From contig NZ_JABZEO010000001.1 in the NCBI RefSeq assembly GCF_013385175.1, positions 464,385 through 528,384 of the forward strand: 64,000 nt of DNA, written 5' to 3'. This document shows, in pieces, positions 50,306 to 58,502 of the stretch (the first letter of the stretch is position 1; every line of letters begins with the position of its first letter). Source of the stretch: Allochromatium humboldtianum. Its GTDB lineage: Bacteria > Pseudomonadota > Gammaproteobacteria > Chromatiales > Chromatiaceae. The translations under genes were made by a program, and so were the position numbers. Under the pieces are notes generated by a model. The model ran no database searches. It had not been told where the DNA came from and saw only the letters and a program-made list of their open reading frames with translations.

Positions 50306-51727
50306 ATGGATCTACTGCCCATCTTTCTCGACATGCAAGGCCGTCCATGTTTGGTGGTCGGCGGCGGCGCTACGGCGGCGCGTAAGGTCTCCAATCTGCT
50401 GCGCGCGGGGGCGGCCGTGACTCTGGTGTCGCCCGAGCTGTGCGACGCGCTGGCGCGTAAAGTCGAATCTGGCGCATTGCGGCATGAGGCGCGCTGCTTT
50501 GCGCCTGAAGATATCGCTGGTCAGCGGCTCGTCATCGCGGCGACCGATGATCGTGCAGTCAATCGACAGATCGCGCAACTCGCCAATGAGGCCGGAATCC
50601 CGGTCAATGTGGTCGACGATCCGGATGCCTGTACCTTCGTGTTGCCTTCGATCGTCGACCGCTCGCCGGTCACGATCGCCGTCTCCAGTGGCAAGACATC
50701 ACCCGTGCTCGCGCGGATGCTGCGCACGCGCCTCGAAGCGCTGATTCCGGCTGGGTATGGGCGGCTGGCCGAGTTGAGCGGGCTTTATCGCGAGCGGGTC
50801 AAGGCGCGGTTCAGCGAGCAGCGCGATCGGCGGAGGTTCTGGGATCGAGTGCTGCAAGGCGCTGTCGCCGAGCGCATCCTGGCCGGCCAGTTCGAGGAGG
50901 CCGAAGCCGTGATCGAGAGCGAGCTTGCCCCGGATGCACTCGAGCGCGACATGGGCGAGGTCTATCTCGTCGGCGCCGGTCCCGGCGACCCGGATCTCAT
51001 CAGCTTCCGCGCGCTGCGTTTGATGCAGCAGGCCGATGTCGTCGTTTATGACCGGCTGGTCGCGGCGCCCATTCTCAATATGACGCGACGTGATGCGCGG
51101 CGTATCTATGTTGGAAAGGAGCGCAATCATCACGCGATGCGTCAGGAGGAGATCAACCGCCTGCTCGCCGACTTGGCCAAGGACGGACATCGGGTGCTTC
51201 GGCTCAAGGGCGGTGATCCCTTCATCTTCGGGCGCGGCGGTGAGGAGATTGACACCCTGGCGGCTGAGGGCGTGCCCTTCCAGGTCATTCCGGGCATCAC
51301 CGCCGCCTCGGGTTGTGCGGCCTACGCGGGCATCCCGCTGACGCATCGCGACTATGCCCAGTCCGTGACCTTCGTCACCGGGCACCTGAAGGACGGCACC
51401 ATCGATCTGAACTGGCCGGCGCTCGCTCAACCGCATCAGACCGTCGTTTTCTACATGGGGCTGGTGGGGCTGCCGGTCATCGTCGAGCGGCTGATGGCGC
51501 ATGGTGTCCCTCCCGAGATGCCCATCGCCCTTGTTCAGCAGGGCACGACACATCTGCAACGTGTTTACACGGGGACGCTGGCGACGATTTGCGAACTCGT
51601 CGAAGCCGATCCGCCGTCGCCGCCGACGCTCCTGATCGTTGGTGAGGTCGTCAAGTTACGCGATAAGCTGAACTGGTACAGTCCGCCGGATGAGCCATTG
51701 CAGGGAGCGACGACTTCGATCGTATGA
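50306..51727 (+). CDS. cysG: Siroheme synthase, trifunctional CysG
   Basis: 473 residues. The N-terminal precorrin-2 dehydrogenase/sirohydrochlorin ferrochelatase has a VVGGGATAARKVSNLL Rossmann motif. The C-terminal uroporphyrinogen-III methyltransferase (from about residue 215) has VGAGPGDPDLISFRAL, RLKGGDPFIFGRGGEE and VIPGITAASG. Makes siroheme from uroporphyrinogen III for sulfite reductases. Its position beside rhd-tusA-dsrE2 fits support of dissimilatory sulfite reductase. Confidence 0.96.
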   Translation: MDLLPIFLDMQGRPCLVVGGGATAARKVSNLLRAGAAVTLVSPELCDALARKVESGALRHEARCFAPEDIAGQRLVIAATDDRAVNRQIAQLANEAGIPVNVVDDPDACTFVLPSIVDRSPVTIAVSSGKTSPVLARMLRTRLEALIPAGYGRLAELSGLYRERVKARFSEQRDRRRFWDRVLQGAVAERILAGQFEEAEAVIESELAPDALERDMGEVYLVGAGPGDPDLISFRALRLMQQADVVVYDRLVAAPILNMTRRDARRIYVGKERNHHAMRQEEINRLLADLAKDGHRVLRLKGGDPFIFGRGGEEIDTLAAEGVPFQVIPGITAASGCAAYAGIPLTHRDYAQSVTFVTGHLKDGTIDLNWPALAQPHQTVVFYMGLVGLPVIVERLMAHGVPPEMPIALVQQGTTHLQRVYTGTLATICELVEADPPSPPTLLIVGEVVKLRDKLNWYSPPDEPLQGATTSIV

Positions 51728-51747
51728 TCGGGGCGCGTGCTGAGTCA

Positions 51748-52212
51748 TCAGTCGCGCGATCTGGAAATCTGGCGCGCACAGGCATCGAGTAGGGGTTGAT
51801 CGTGAATGATCAGGGCCATCTGCGGATGGCTCAGATGGATGCGCAGTCCATCGCAGCGTTCGACGGCCGTCCAGGGGATGAAGACCGCGCCGCGCGGACC
51901 TCCGGTCCAGCCGCCGTGACGTCCCCGCACCCAGAAGCCCTCGTCGTCGAAGCCGACATCGGTTCTGGCGTAGCTCGCGCGTCCTGACTGATTCGAGGCG
52001 AAGTCGTATTTGCGCCCTGAGGACTGGACCAGGGTTACGTTGGTCGGGCCTTGGGAGTGGCGCAGTTCTCTTGAGCCGGCGTCATGGTAGCTTTTCAGAT
52101 GCGACCAACCGGAATAGCCATTGGCGAGCCAGTACATCAGCGTCGGCCAGAGGATGAGGCTGACGGCGAACAGCCAGAGTATCCATTGCGGTGGTTTGGT
52201 CTGTTGTGTCAT
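51748..52212 (-). CDS. Membrane-anchored hypothetical protein
   Basis: 154 residues, one hydrophobic helix near the N-terminus (WILWLFAVSLILWPTLMYWLA) followed by a soluble domain with GFDDEGFWVRGRHGGWTGG and FIPWTAVERCDGLRI. The latter resembles PH-like strands used in small membrane-associated proteins. No function can be assigned. The ATG at 52212 is one of two plausible starts (the other is 52257). Convergent with cysG. Confidence 0.6.
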   Translation of the reverse strand: MTQQTKPPQWILWLFAVSLILWPTLMYWLANGYSGWSHLKSYHDAGSRELRHSQGPTNVTLVQSSGRKYDFASNQSGRASYARTDVGFDDEGFWVRGRHGGWTGGPRGAVFIPWTAVERCDGLRIHLSHPQMALIIHDQPLLDACARQISRSRD

Positions 52213-52330
52213 CTTGGCCGCTTCGAGCAGTGAAGGCGCTAGGGGTTGTGGTGACAAACGATGTGAGCAACCTGCTTGGATGGTGGTTTGCGTTGAGCAA
52301 GAATGAAAGAGTGTCGGCTGCCGCGACTTG

Positions 52331-52807
52331 TTAAGCCTCTACGCTTTGCGGAAAGCTGGGGCAAAGCACTGAATTTGATAGTTTTCCATCCGCCCGATAA
52401 AAAAGCATGGCGCCTGTTTCCTCGCAAATCCAGACCTCTTTGGCGCCTTGTTCAAAATACAGGCTCCTTTTGTCGATCAGTTCCGCCAGTGTGTTGCTTG
52501 GGGAGGCAACTTCGACCACGATTTCTGGGGATGCGGGATAGGGTGTTGATTTTCCGTGTCGATTCAAGAAGTCTGTCGAGCACCAAACAACATCTGCAAC
52601 TTTGACGTTTTTCGATGTTTGGATGCTGCACTCAACAAATGCTTTGCCTGAAGTTAATTTCATCTTTAAGATGAACGCTATTTCTGTTTGCAACATGCCA
52701 TGCGAGTTGCTGGCAGGGCTCATTTCTATTTTCCCCCATTCGTTTAGCTCAATTTTGAATGGAAGGTTCGATAGGGTTGGGTCATTGACAACCGAAGTCC
52801 AATCCAT
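52331..52807 (-). CDS. Uma2-family (DUF820) PD-(D/E)XK nuclease-like protein
   Basis: 158 residues: RVADVVW-like segment (VKVADVVWCSTDFL) and SPEIVVEVASPSNTLAELIDKRSLYFEQGAKEVWICEE, the characteristic Uma2 core (D...ExxS/K-type active site with ELIDKRxxYFExGAxEVW). Uma2 proteins are abundant in cyanobacteria and large-genome bacteria and lack an established role. Base composition is lower in GC than the surrounding chromosome, matching the next two genes. Confidence 0.85.
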   Translation of the reverse strand: MDWTSVVNDPTLSNLPFKIELNEWGKIEMSPASNSHGMLQTEIAFILKMKLTSGKAFVECSIQTSKNVKVADVVWCSTDFLNRHGKSTPYPASPEIVVEVASPSNTLAELIDKRSLYFEQGAKEVWICEETGAMLFYRADGKLSNSVLCPSFPQSVEA

Positions 52808-52950
52808 TTTTGCACCAGTATTTTTTGAGAGTTGATTGCCGAGCGCTGCAAATCGAACGCGCGAATTGCTAATGTAAGCTAAGTCTGAACTGTTATGTAA
52901 TAAGTTTTTGTTGGGCGATCATTTTAGTCTGCCACTGTTTTCTTTTAGGG

Positions 52951-53847
52951 TTATTTAATTGTCTCTAGTAAGTCATTAACTGTTTCTAGCAAATAATCAG
53001 AGTCCGCAATGATTTGGGGTTCAAGTTTGTTTTTAGAAAAGAAATCCTTAAGTGCGGTTAGCCCTATAGGGTCAATATATACTTTTAACAATGCGTAGGC
53101 TATCAATTCGGCGCGTAAATTTTTATAGTGTTCGAAAATGAAATGAACGCCATATTCTCTAACGCAAAACACAAAAGCGCGCCGTTGCAGCCAAAGGTCA
53201 AAAGCTTCAAAATCTGGTATATTTTTAGGTGGCTCTAAAGCAATTTTTTTTATGGTTTCAGATTCATGGGCGTGCTGAGATAAATATAAGAAAGAAATAA
53301 ATGCAAATGGGAATATTGCATTGAATTTTTCCTTGTTTTTGGTGTTGCTCAAATCTAAATTTTTTCCTAAAATCCACCATTTGTAGTAAAAATTTAATGT
53401 ATCAACGCTTTTGCTTTTTAAGTTATCTTTTTTTATAAATTTGCTCCAATTGTACTCGCTTTTTAAAGATTCTGGTTTTAACAACAAACTCCACGAGTTT
53501 AATTCAGGGTGCTCTGCTGCCTCAGCAAAAAAATTTCCCCAAAGCTGAGGCGTTAGATGTTGCAATATTACATTGCGCTTTTCAGGCTCGTAGCCAAAAT
53601 ACATGAAAGTTTCAATTAAGCGACAAAATGCTATTCTTTTTACGGGGTCTATTAAAAATCTAGCTCCTTTTCTTTGGATCATATTGTGAAACAGTAACGC
53701 AAAATTATCTAATTCTGACTCGATCAGATAAATTATTGCTGTTATGTCGTCAACCTCAAGGTGATTTAAATCCGTCTGAGCAATAGCGCCCTCCGCTATT
53801 TTTGTTGCATAATCAATAGCTAAACCTTCGGTGCAGTAGCCGCACAT
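52951..53847 (-). CDS. Unrecognised protein paired with a PLD-like nuclease
   Basis: 298 residues, AT-rich gene, no signal peptide or membrane helix. Mostly predicted helical, with an N-terminal CGYC motif (possible metal or thiol site), LIESELDNFALLFHNMIQ, and aromatic-rich stretches such as LNFYYKWWILGKN and FPFAFISFLYLSQHAHE. No family recognised. It starts nine bases after the stop of the PLD-like gene, so the two are almost certainly co-transcribed and may work together. Confidence 0.65.
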   Translation of the reverse strand: MCGYCTEGLAIDYATKIAEGAIAQTDLNHLEVDDITAIIYLIESELDNFALLFHNMIQRKGARFLIDPVKRIAFCRLIETFMYFGYEPEKRNVILQHLTPQLWGNFFAEAAEHPELNSWSLLLKPESLKSEYNWSKFIKKDNLKSKSVDTLNFYYKWWILGKNLDLSNTKNKEKFNAIFPFAFISFLYLSQHAHESETIKKIALEPPKNIPDFEAFDLWLQRRAFVFCVREYGVHFIFEHYKNLRAELIAYALLKVYIDPIGLTALKDFFSKNKLEPQIIADSDYLLETVNDLLETIK

Positions 53848-53856
53848 ATATTTGCC

Positions 53857-54876
53857 TTAAGCATTGATTGCTGTTTGTTCTTTTATGATTTTTACAGCAT
53901 CTGCAAGTAAAATATATTTTCCATATTCGCTGCCAATCGCTAATTCACTATTCCATATTTTATTTATATGGCTTTTCAGATATTTGGCGAAATATGCAGC
54001 TTCTTTATCTCCAAACTGATAGCCCATCAGATGTTCTTCCTGGCAGCATACAGCTAAAATACCTGTTGATCCATCGCAATACTCAAATTCTATGTCGTGG
54101 GTTCTTGTAAATACTCCATAACATCGCAATACACCGCTTGGGTCATAATGCAAATCTATTAATTTAGCATTATTTGGCAGCTCTGGCCATTCGTACATTG
54201 GAGGAATTTTTATTGACTTATGCTGTTGTTTTTCTGTTAAATTTTCTTCATATGTCTGATACGCTTCTTGCGCTTCATCTGAAAAGCAATTATTGCGATA
54301 TATAGCTAAAAAAACTCGTCTATCTAAAAGATCTGATAAGTTGAAATTTTCAATAGAGAATTTAGTGGAGTGCTTAGCTAGTTTTTTGCTTAATCTTGTT
54401 GATCTTCTTTCTTTCCATTTTAGCTTTGCTTCATCAATGTCTTTGTCTTCAATTTTGCGAGAATTCTCCCATAATGTATCAAACCAATTTTTAATTGATT
54501 TAATTTGATTGATATCGCTGGTTAATAAGCCAGCCTCTTCCCAGCCAGAAAGCTCTTCATTTCCTTCTAGATTTAATCGATTGCTTGAAAAATTTGCTGA
54601 ACCGACAAGGGCTTTTTTATTGCCAAATAAAACTTTAGCGTGCAGCTTGTCATTTTGTTTTATAAGAACGCCTTTTTTTTGAATTGCGTCAATTACAGAT
54701 GGATTGGTCGCACCGCTTCGTAAATTACATATTAATTTAACGCTTTTTTTAAGATCAGGTTGCGAAAAAATTAGTTCAGCACCACTTCCTAAAAATGCTA
54801 TTGCTGCTAAGATCTCTTCTTCTTCTGCGAATATGGAATTGACTACTTGCTCATAGGTGGAAGACGTGACAAACAT
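53857..54876 (-). CDS. Phospholipase D-like (HKD) nuclease
   Basis: 339 residues. The N-terminal third is a PLD-type domain with a single HKD-like motif: DKLHAKVLFGNKKALVGSANFSSN (given in two blocks: LHAK and GSANFSS), lacking the canonical Asp, as in Nuc/BfiI-type DNases. The remaining 200 residues are unrecognised, with an internal charged helical stretch (KLKWKERRSTRLSKKLAK) and a beta-rich C-terminal part. The ATG at 54876 is chosen for its AAGGAG site; the open frame starts 17 codons earlier. It likely dimerises to form one active site. Confidence 0.78.
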   Translation of the reverse strand: MFVTSSTYEQVVNSIFAEEEEILAAIAFLGSGAELIFSQPDLKKSVKLICNLRSGATNPSVIDAIQKKGVLIKQNDKLHAKVLFGNKKALVGSANFSSNRLNLEGNEELSGWEEAGLLTSDINQIKSIKNWFDTLWENSRKIEDKDIDEAKLKWKERRSTRLSKKLAKHSTKFSIENFNLSDLLDRRVFLAIYRNNCFSDEAQEAYQTYEENLTEKQQHKSIKIPPMYEWPELPNNAKLIDLHYDPSGVLRCYGVFTRTHDIEFEYCDGSTGILAVCCQEEHLMGYQFGDKEAAYFAKYLKSHINKIWNSELAIGSEYGKYILLADAVKIIKEQTAINA

Positions 54877-55012
54877 ATAAAAATCTCCTTGACTCAAAGA
54901 CTTAGCGACAAGCAGCTTAGATGCCATCTTTTTCTATGCATATTCACTAAATCACAATCAGCCTGTGCGTAGAAAGTAGATGGTATCAAGGGTCTTGTTT
55001 AAACCCAAACCC

Positions 55013-55969
55013 TCACGGAATCGCCACCAAACTCAACAACCGCTTGATAAACGCATCTGTCGTCACCCCTTCGGCCTCGGCCTCGAAGGTCAGCAGAATG
55101 CGATGACGCAGAATCTCCGGCGCGACCGACTGGATATGATGCGGCGCTACGAAACTCTCCCCATCCATCCAGGCCCGCGCCCGCGCACAACGCGCCAGCG
55201 CAATACTCGCGCGCGGCGAAGCCCCGAAACGACACCAGCGCCCCAGATCCCGGTCATAGAGCTTCGGATTGCGCGTCGCCTGCACCAGATCGACGATATA
55301 GTGATGCAACTTGGGATCGAGATAGAGTTCAGCCACAGCCCGCCGCATCGCAAACAGCTCGGCCTGACTCAACCGCTTGGCCGGCGGCGCGGGACTATGC
55401 TTCTGCTGCTCACCGTCGAGTTCCAGAATCCGTAACTCCTCGTCACGGCTCGGATAGGTCACGACCGCCTGCATCAAAAAGCGATCGAGCTGCGCCTCGG
55501 GCAGATGATAGGTGCCCTCCTGCTCGACCGGATTCTGGGTCGCGAGCACCATGAAGATCTGGGGCAGGGGATAGGTCTTCTGACCGACCGTGATCTGATG
55601 CTCGGCCATCGCCTCCAGCAACGCCGACTGCACCTTGGCCGGCGCCCGGTTGACCTCATCGGCCAGCAGCAGATTGTGAAACAGCGGCCCCTGACGAAAC
55701 TCGAACTCGCCCTTCTCGTGGCGATAGATGTCGGTGCCGATCAGATCCGATGGCAACAGATCCGGCGTGAACTGAATGCGGTGGAAATCGCCCTCGATCG
55801 ACTCGGCCAGCGCCTTGACCGCCGTGGTCTTGGCCAGCCCCGGCATACCCTCGACCAACAGATGACCATCGCTCAGCAGACAGACCAGCATGCTGTCGAT
55901 GAACGCCTGCTGACCGATGATGCGTGAGGCGATGTGATCGCGAACGGCTTGGAGATCGCTTGGCGTCAT
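55013..55969 (-). CDS. moxR: MoxR-family AAA+ ATPase
   Basis: 318 residues. Walker A GMPGLAKTT, Walker B LLADEVNRAPAKVQSALLEAM, sensor MVLATQNPVEQEGTYHLPEAQLDRF. MoxR ATPases act as chaperones for metal-insertion or cell-envelope complexes, normally beside DUF58 and von Willebrand-A genes. Here the expected downstream DUF58 gene is missing; the next gene on the strand is the PLD-like nuclease. The ATG at 55969 begins the conserved domain; the frame opens at a GTG at 56062. Confidence 0.9.
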   Translation of the reverse strand: MTPSDLQAVRDHIASRIIGQQAFIDSMLVCLLSDGHLLVEGMPGLAKTTAVKALAESIEGDFHRIQFTPDLLPSDLIGTDIYRHEKGEFEFRQGPLFHNLLLADEVNRAPAKVQSALLEAMAEHQITVGQKTYPLPQIFMVLATQNPVEQEGTYHLPEAQLDRFLMQAVVTYPSRDEELRILELDGEQQKHSPAPPAKRLSQAELFAMRRAVAELYLDPKLHHYIVDLVQATRNPKLYDRDLGRWCRFGASPRASIALARCARARAWMDGESFVAPHHIQSVAPEILRHRILLTFEAEAEGVTTDAFIKRLLSLVAIP

Positions 55970-55999
55970 GCGCGTTATTCTCGGGTCCGATGGTGGCTG

Positions 56000-56200
56000 G
56001 ATAGTGCACTCTGGATCGGAGCGGGCCGCGTGCCGCTCATAAAAACCTACCCAAACTTGCACGAAGCTGAATAAGTCTGTTCACGTCGTCAACGCCAGTG
56101 CGGGCGAACCCGTCTTACCTGACTCTTACGTGCGTTTAAGGTCTCGCCTGAGCGCGTCGCGACCATACTGATCAAGGTTTTTGGCGGCGTTGAGGTCACG
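56000..56200 (-). ncRNA. Probable TnpB guide RNA (omegaRNA) region
   Basis: In IS607/IS605-type elements the omegaRNA overlaps the 3' end of tnpB and runs to the element's right end. Here the minus-strand sequence just after the tnpB stop contains a hairpin with a UUCG loop and a CGGG/CCCG stem (56101-56112). Its limits and guide cannot be set without the element boundary, so the coordinates are approximate. Confidence 0.4.
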
Positions 56201-57235
56201 ATCCATGACGTGCCCGCAGTCGCAGACCAGCGTGCGCTGCGACAGCGGCATGTCATGGAGTTGACCACAGGCGTGACAGGTCTTGGAGGATGGAAACCAT
56301 CGATCCGCGATGACGACCGTCACGCCGCGCCATTGGGCCTTGTACTCGATTTGCCGCCGTAACTCGCCAAAGCCGGCATCGGAGACGGCGCGGGCGAGTC
56401 GGCGATTCTTCGTCATTCCAGTGACATTCAGGTCTTCGAGCGTGATGACCTGATAGGTGCGGGTCAGTGTGTCGGACAGTTCATGGAGCACCGCCTGACG
56501 TTGGTTTCTGATCCGCTGATGCAGCCGGGCCACTCGGAGCTTGGCTTTCGCTCGGCGTCGACTGCCTTTGACTTTGCGCGACAGCGTCCGTTGTCGGCGC
56601 TTCAAACGCTTGAGATTCTTCTTGAGCGCTGGGTTGGCAGGGATGACCTCGCCGGTACTCAGGGTCGCCAGATCCTTGATCCCGAAGTCCACGCCGACGG
56701 ACGGCTGCTGCGGCGCATGCGGGTTGTAGTCCTCGGTCTCGACCAGGATCGAGACGTAGAAGCGACCGGCCGTCTTGCGGATGGTGGCCTGCTTGGTCTG
56801 ACCGGTGAAGCGCAGCGGTTGACGCAGCGCGATTCGCGTCGGAAGTTTTTCGATACGCAGGGTGCGACCATCGACGTCGAACTTGGCCGGTTCGCGCAGG
56901 GCGAAGGCATCGTTGACGTCTTTTTTCTTGAATTGCGGATAGCCGGGGGTCTTGGAACCGGCCTTGACGCGCCGAAAGAACCCCTTGAAGGCGGCGTCCA
57001 GATCGTCGATGGCGTTGCGCGTGACGCGGCTGGAGACCTCCGCGTACCAGGGAAACTCAACGCGCAAGACCGTCATGTAGTGCTGATAGGCGGCCGCCTT
57101 CGACCACGTCACGCCGGGCTGACTGAAATGATCCAGTAAGTGGTTGTAACAGTGCCGTCGCGCACCGCACGCCTGATTGAGGTAGGTCGCCTGCTCCGGG
57201 GTTGGACGCAGCTCAATCTTATGGGCGATCAGCAT
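56126..57235 (-). CDS. tnpB: TnpB RNA-guided nuclease of an IS607 element
   Basis: 369 residues. N-terminal helix-turn-helix (MLIAHKIELRPTPEQ), then RuvC-like residues Asp183 (GVDFGIKDLA), Glu267 (LEDLNVTG) and Asp347 (DRDLNAAKN). The zinc ribbon has Cys320/323 and Cys338/340 (CHACG, CDCG). All catalytic positions are present, so this should be an active DNA endonuclease guided by an omegaRNA. It promotes retention of the element rather than transposition itself. Overlaps tnpA by 17 bases. Confidence 0.95.
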   Translation of the reverse strand: MLIAHKIELRPTPEQATYLNQACGARRHCYNHLLDHFSQPGVTWSKAAAYQHYMTVLRVEFPWYAEVSSRVTRNAIDDLDAAFKGFFRRVKAGSKTPGYPQFKKKDVNDAFALREPAKFDVDGRTLRIEKLPTRIALRQPLRFTGQTKQATIRKTAGRFYVSILVETEDYNPHAPQQPSVGVDFGIKDLATLSTGEVIPANPALKKNLKRLKRRQRTLSRKVKGSRRRAKAKLRVARLHQRIRNQRQAVLHELSDTLTRTYQVITLEDLNVTGMTKNRRLARAVSDAGFGELRRQIEYKAQWRGVTVVIADRWFPSSKTCHACGQLHDMPLSQRTLVCDCGHVMDRDLNAAKNLDQYGRDALRRDLKRT

Positions 57236-57854
57236 GGGCCTCGACCGCCTGTTTTACGTCGTCCAACAGTGCCCGGGTCTTGCGCGAGCGGCTGCCGTAC
57301 AGCCGGGCCGAGAAGACGGTGATGATCTCCAGCACATCGTTGGCCAGATCTTCCTCGAAGGTGGTGTCCTCGCCCTGGTTGAGGATGACGACTTCGACCT
57401 GTTTGGCCTCGCAGATCGCGAACACCAGTTCCGCGCCGAAGCGCAGCAGCCGATCGGTGTGGGTGATGACCAGCCGCCCGATGCGCCCCTCCACGATCTC
57501 ATTGAGCAGGCGCTTGAGTCCCTGCTTGTGATAGTTCACCCCCGAACCCAGGTCAGCGATGAGCTCGAAGGTCCAGCCCTGACGGGCGCAATACAGTTCG
57601 AGCACTTGCTTCTGGCGCTCCAGGTCGGCTTTCTGGTCATGGCTGGAGACGCGCGCATAGGCGATCGTGCGCCGGGCGCTCTCCGGGGCGTGAAAGCACT
57701 CCGGGCGCAACCGGGCCAAGTCATAGCGCCGCCGCCCGCCGGCGGTGCGCTCATCGGGAATCAGCTTGCCTTCGCGTTCCCAGCGCCGCAGCGTTTGAGC
57801 CGCGACGCCGAGGAAATCGGCGGCTTCTTGGATGCTGACCAGTTTGCGTGACAT
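57219..57854 (-). CDS. tnpA: IS607-family serine recombinase (transposase)
   Basis: 211 residues from ATG 57854. N-terminal MerR-like helix-turn-helix (SIQEAADFLGVAAQTLRRWE), then the small serine-recombinase domain with catalytic Ser70 in YARVSSHDQ, the conserved YxRVSSxxQ form of IS607 transposases. Catalyses cut-and-paste via a circular intermediate. The frame is open to 57896 but the extension is not conserved. Confidence 0.94.
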   Translation of the reverse strand: MSRKLVSIQEAADFLGVAAQTLRRWEREGKLIPDERTAGGRRRYDLARLRPECFHAPESARRTIAYARVSSHDQKADLERQKQVLELYCARQGWTFELIADLGSGVNYHKQGLKRLLNEIVEGRIGRLVITHTDRLLRFGAELVFAICEAKQVEVVILNQGEDTTFEEDLANDVLEIITVFSARLYGSRSRKTRALLDDVKQAVEAHADRP

Positions 57855-57872
57855 GGTTAAAATATAAATAAC

Positions 57873-57888
57873 TGCGCAAAAATGCGCA
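57873..57888. promoter_or_regulatory. Tandem TGCGCA sites upstream of tnpA
   Basis: TGCGCA at 57873-57878 and again at 57883-57888, ten bases apart (one helical turn). Each site is itself palindromic. Position just upstream of tnpA and the MerR-like DNA-binding domain of TnpA fit a transposase binding site near the element's left end. Confidence 0.5.
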
Positions 57889-58174
57889 ACTCGCATTGAA
57901 GCTGTTCGAGCCCCGGTCGATCCAGGGTCTGTCTGTCCTCTTGCGCCCTATGCTGAGTCTTTTCCAGAGCCGGTGCAAGTCCGCCGTCCCGACGATTTGT
58001 TCACAGGCCGCATCCGCTCGTCCGCCGCGACGATCCCGGCTCCGATCGGCTCAAGCCGATTTATCAATGACTCGCGCAACCGATTGACAATAAACGGCTT
58101 TTTCAGGCGGTCAAAATGCGACCGATCTGTTTCGCGTCCAGCAACCACGCGCCCTGGAAGCCGACGAACGAAAG

Positions 58175-58195
58175 TTGTGCACAGACTTATCCACA
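58175..58195. promoter_or_regulatory. Two DnaA-box-like nonamers upstream of typA
   Basis: TTATCCACA at 58187-58195 is the perfect DnaA-box consensus and TTGTGCACA at 58175-58183 differs by one base. Both lie in the long intergenic region before typA. No AT-rich unwinding element or further dense boxes are evident, so DnaA-linked control is more likely than an origin. Confidence 0.4.
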
Positions 58196-58199
58196 GGCT

Positions 58200-58502
58200 C
58201 TGTTGGTATCTCGGAAAAATCCAAGCCGGGCCAAGTGTTGCGGAATCATGACGAGACGCCACCCGAGCAATCGCCGCTAGATCGACCCCAGCCGCGCCTC
58301 GCCATCCACCACGCCGACATCCCCCAGCCGCCGACGCGCAAGACACAGCACGCGATTTGCCCATCAAGCGTATATAATCGCCGCCGAGGCCGAATCCAGT
58401 CACGTCCATCCCGGCCGCGACCGCCGTTTCCCGCCAGACATCCCGACCCCCAACCCCGAATCCATCGTCAATCCTTAGCCGCCGCGCCCGGAGCCCATTC
58501 CT
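58200..58502 (+). promoter_or_regulatory. Long intergenic leader and promoter region upstream of typA
   Basis: No gene is seen between the DnaA-like boxes and typA; the open frames here look like shadows with poor composition. TATAAT at 58373-58378 is a good -10 box about 125 bases before typA, but its -35 is weak. A GGAG about 9 bases before the GTG is the ribosome site. Confidence 0.45.

Larger units (their letters stand above)
56063..57895 (-). mobile_element. IS607-type insertion sequence
   Basis: The element consists of tnpA (serine recombinase) followed by tnpB on the same strand with overlapping ends. It is bounded on one side by moxR and on the other by the region upstream of typA. 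IS607 has no terminal inverted repeats, so exact ends cannot be read; the interval covers the two genes plus short flanks. Both genes are intact, so it may still be active. Confidence 0.8.

Noticed and set aside
58000..58500. Replication origin suggested by the DnaA-like boxes
   Set aside because: Only two boxes, no AT-rich 13-mers, no dnaA/dnaN/gidA neighbours.
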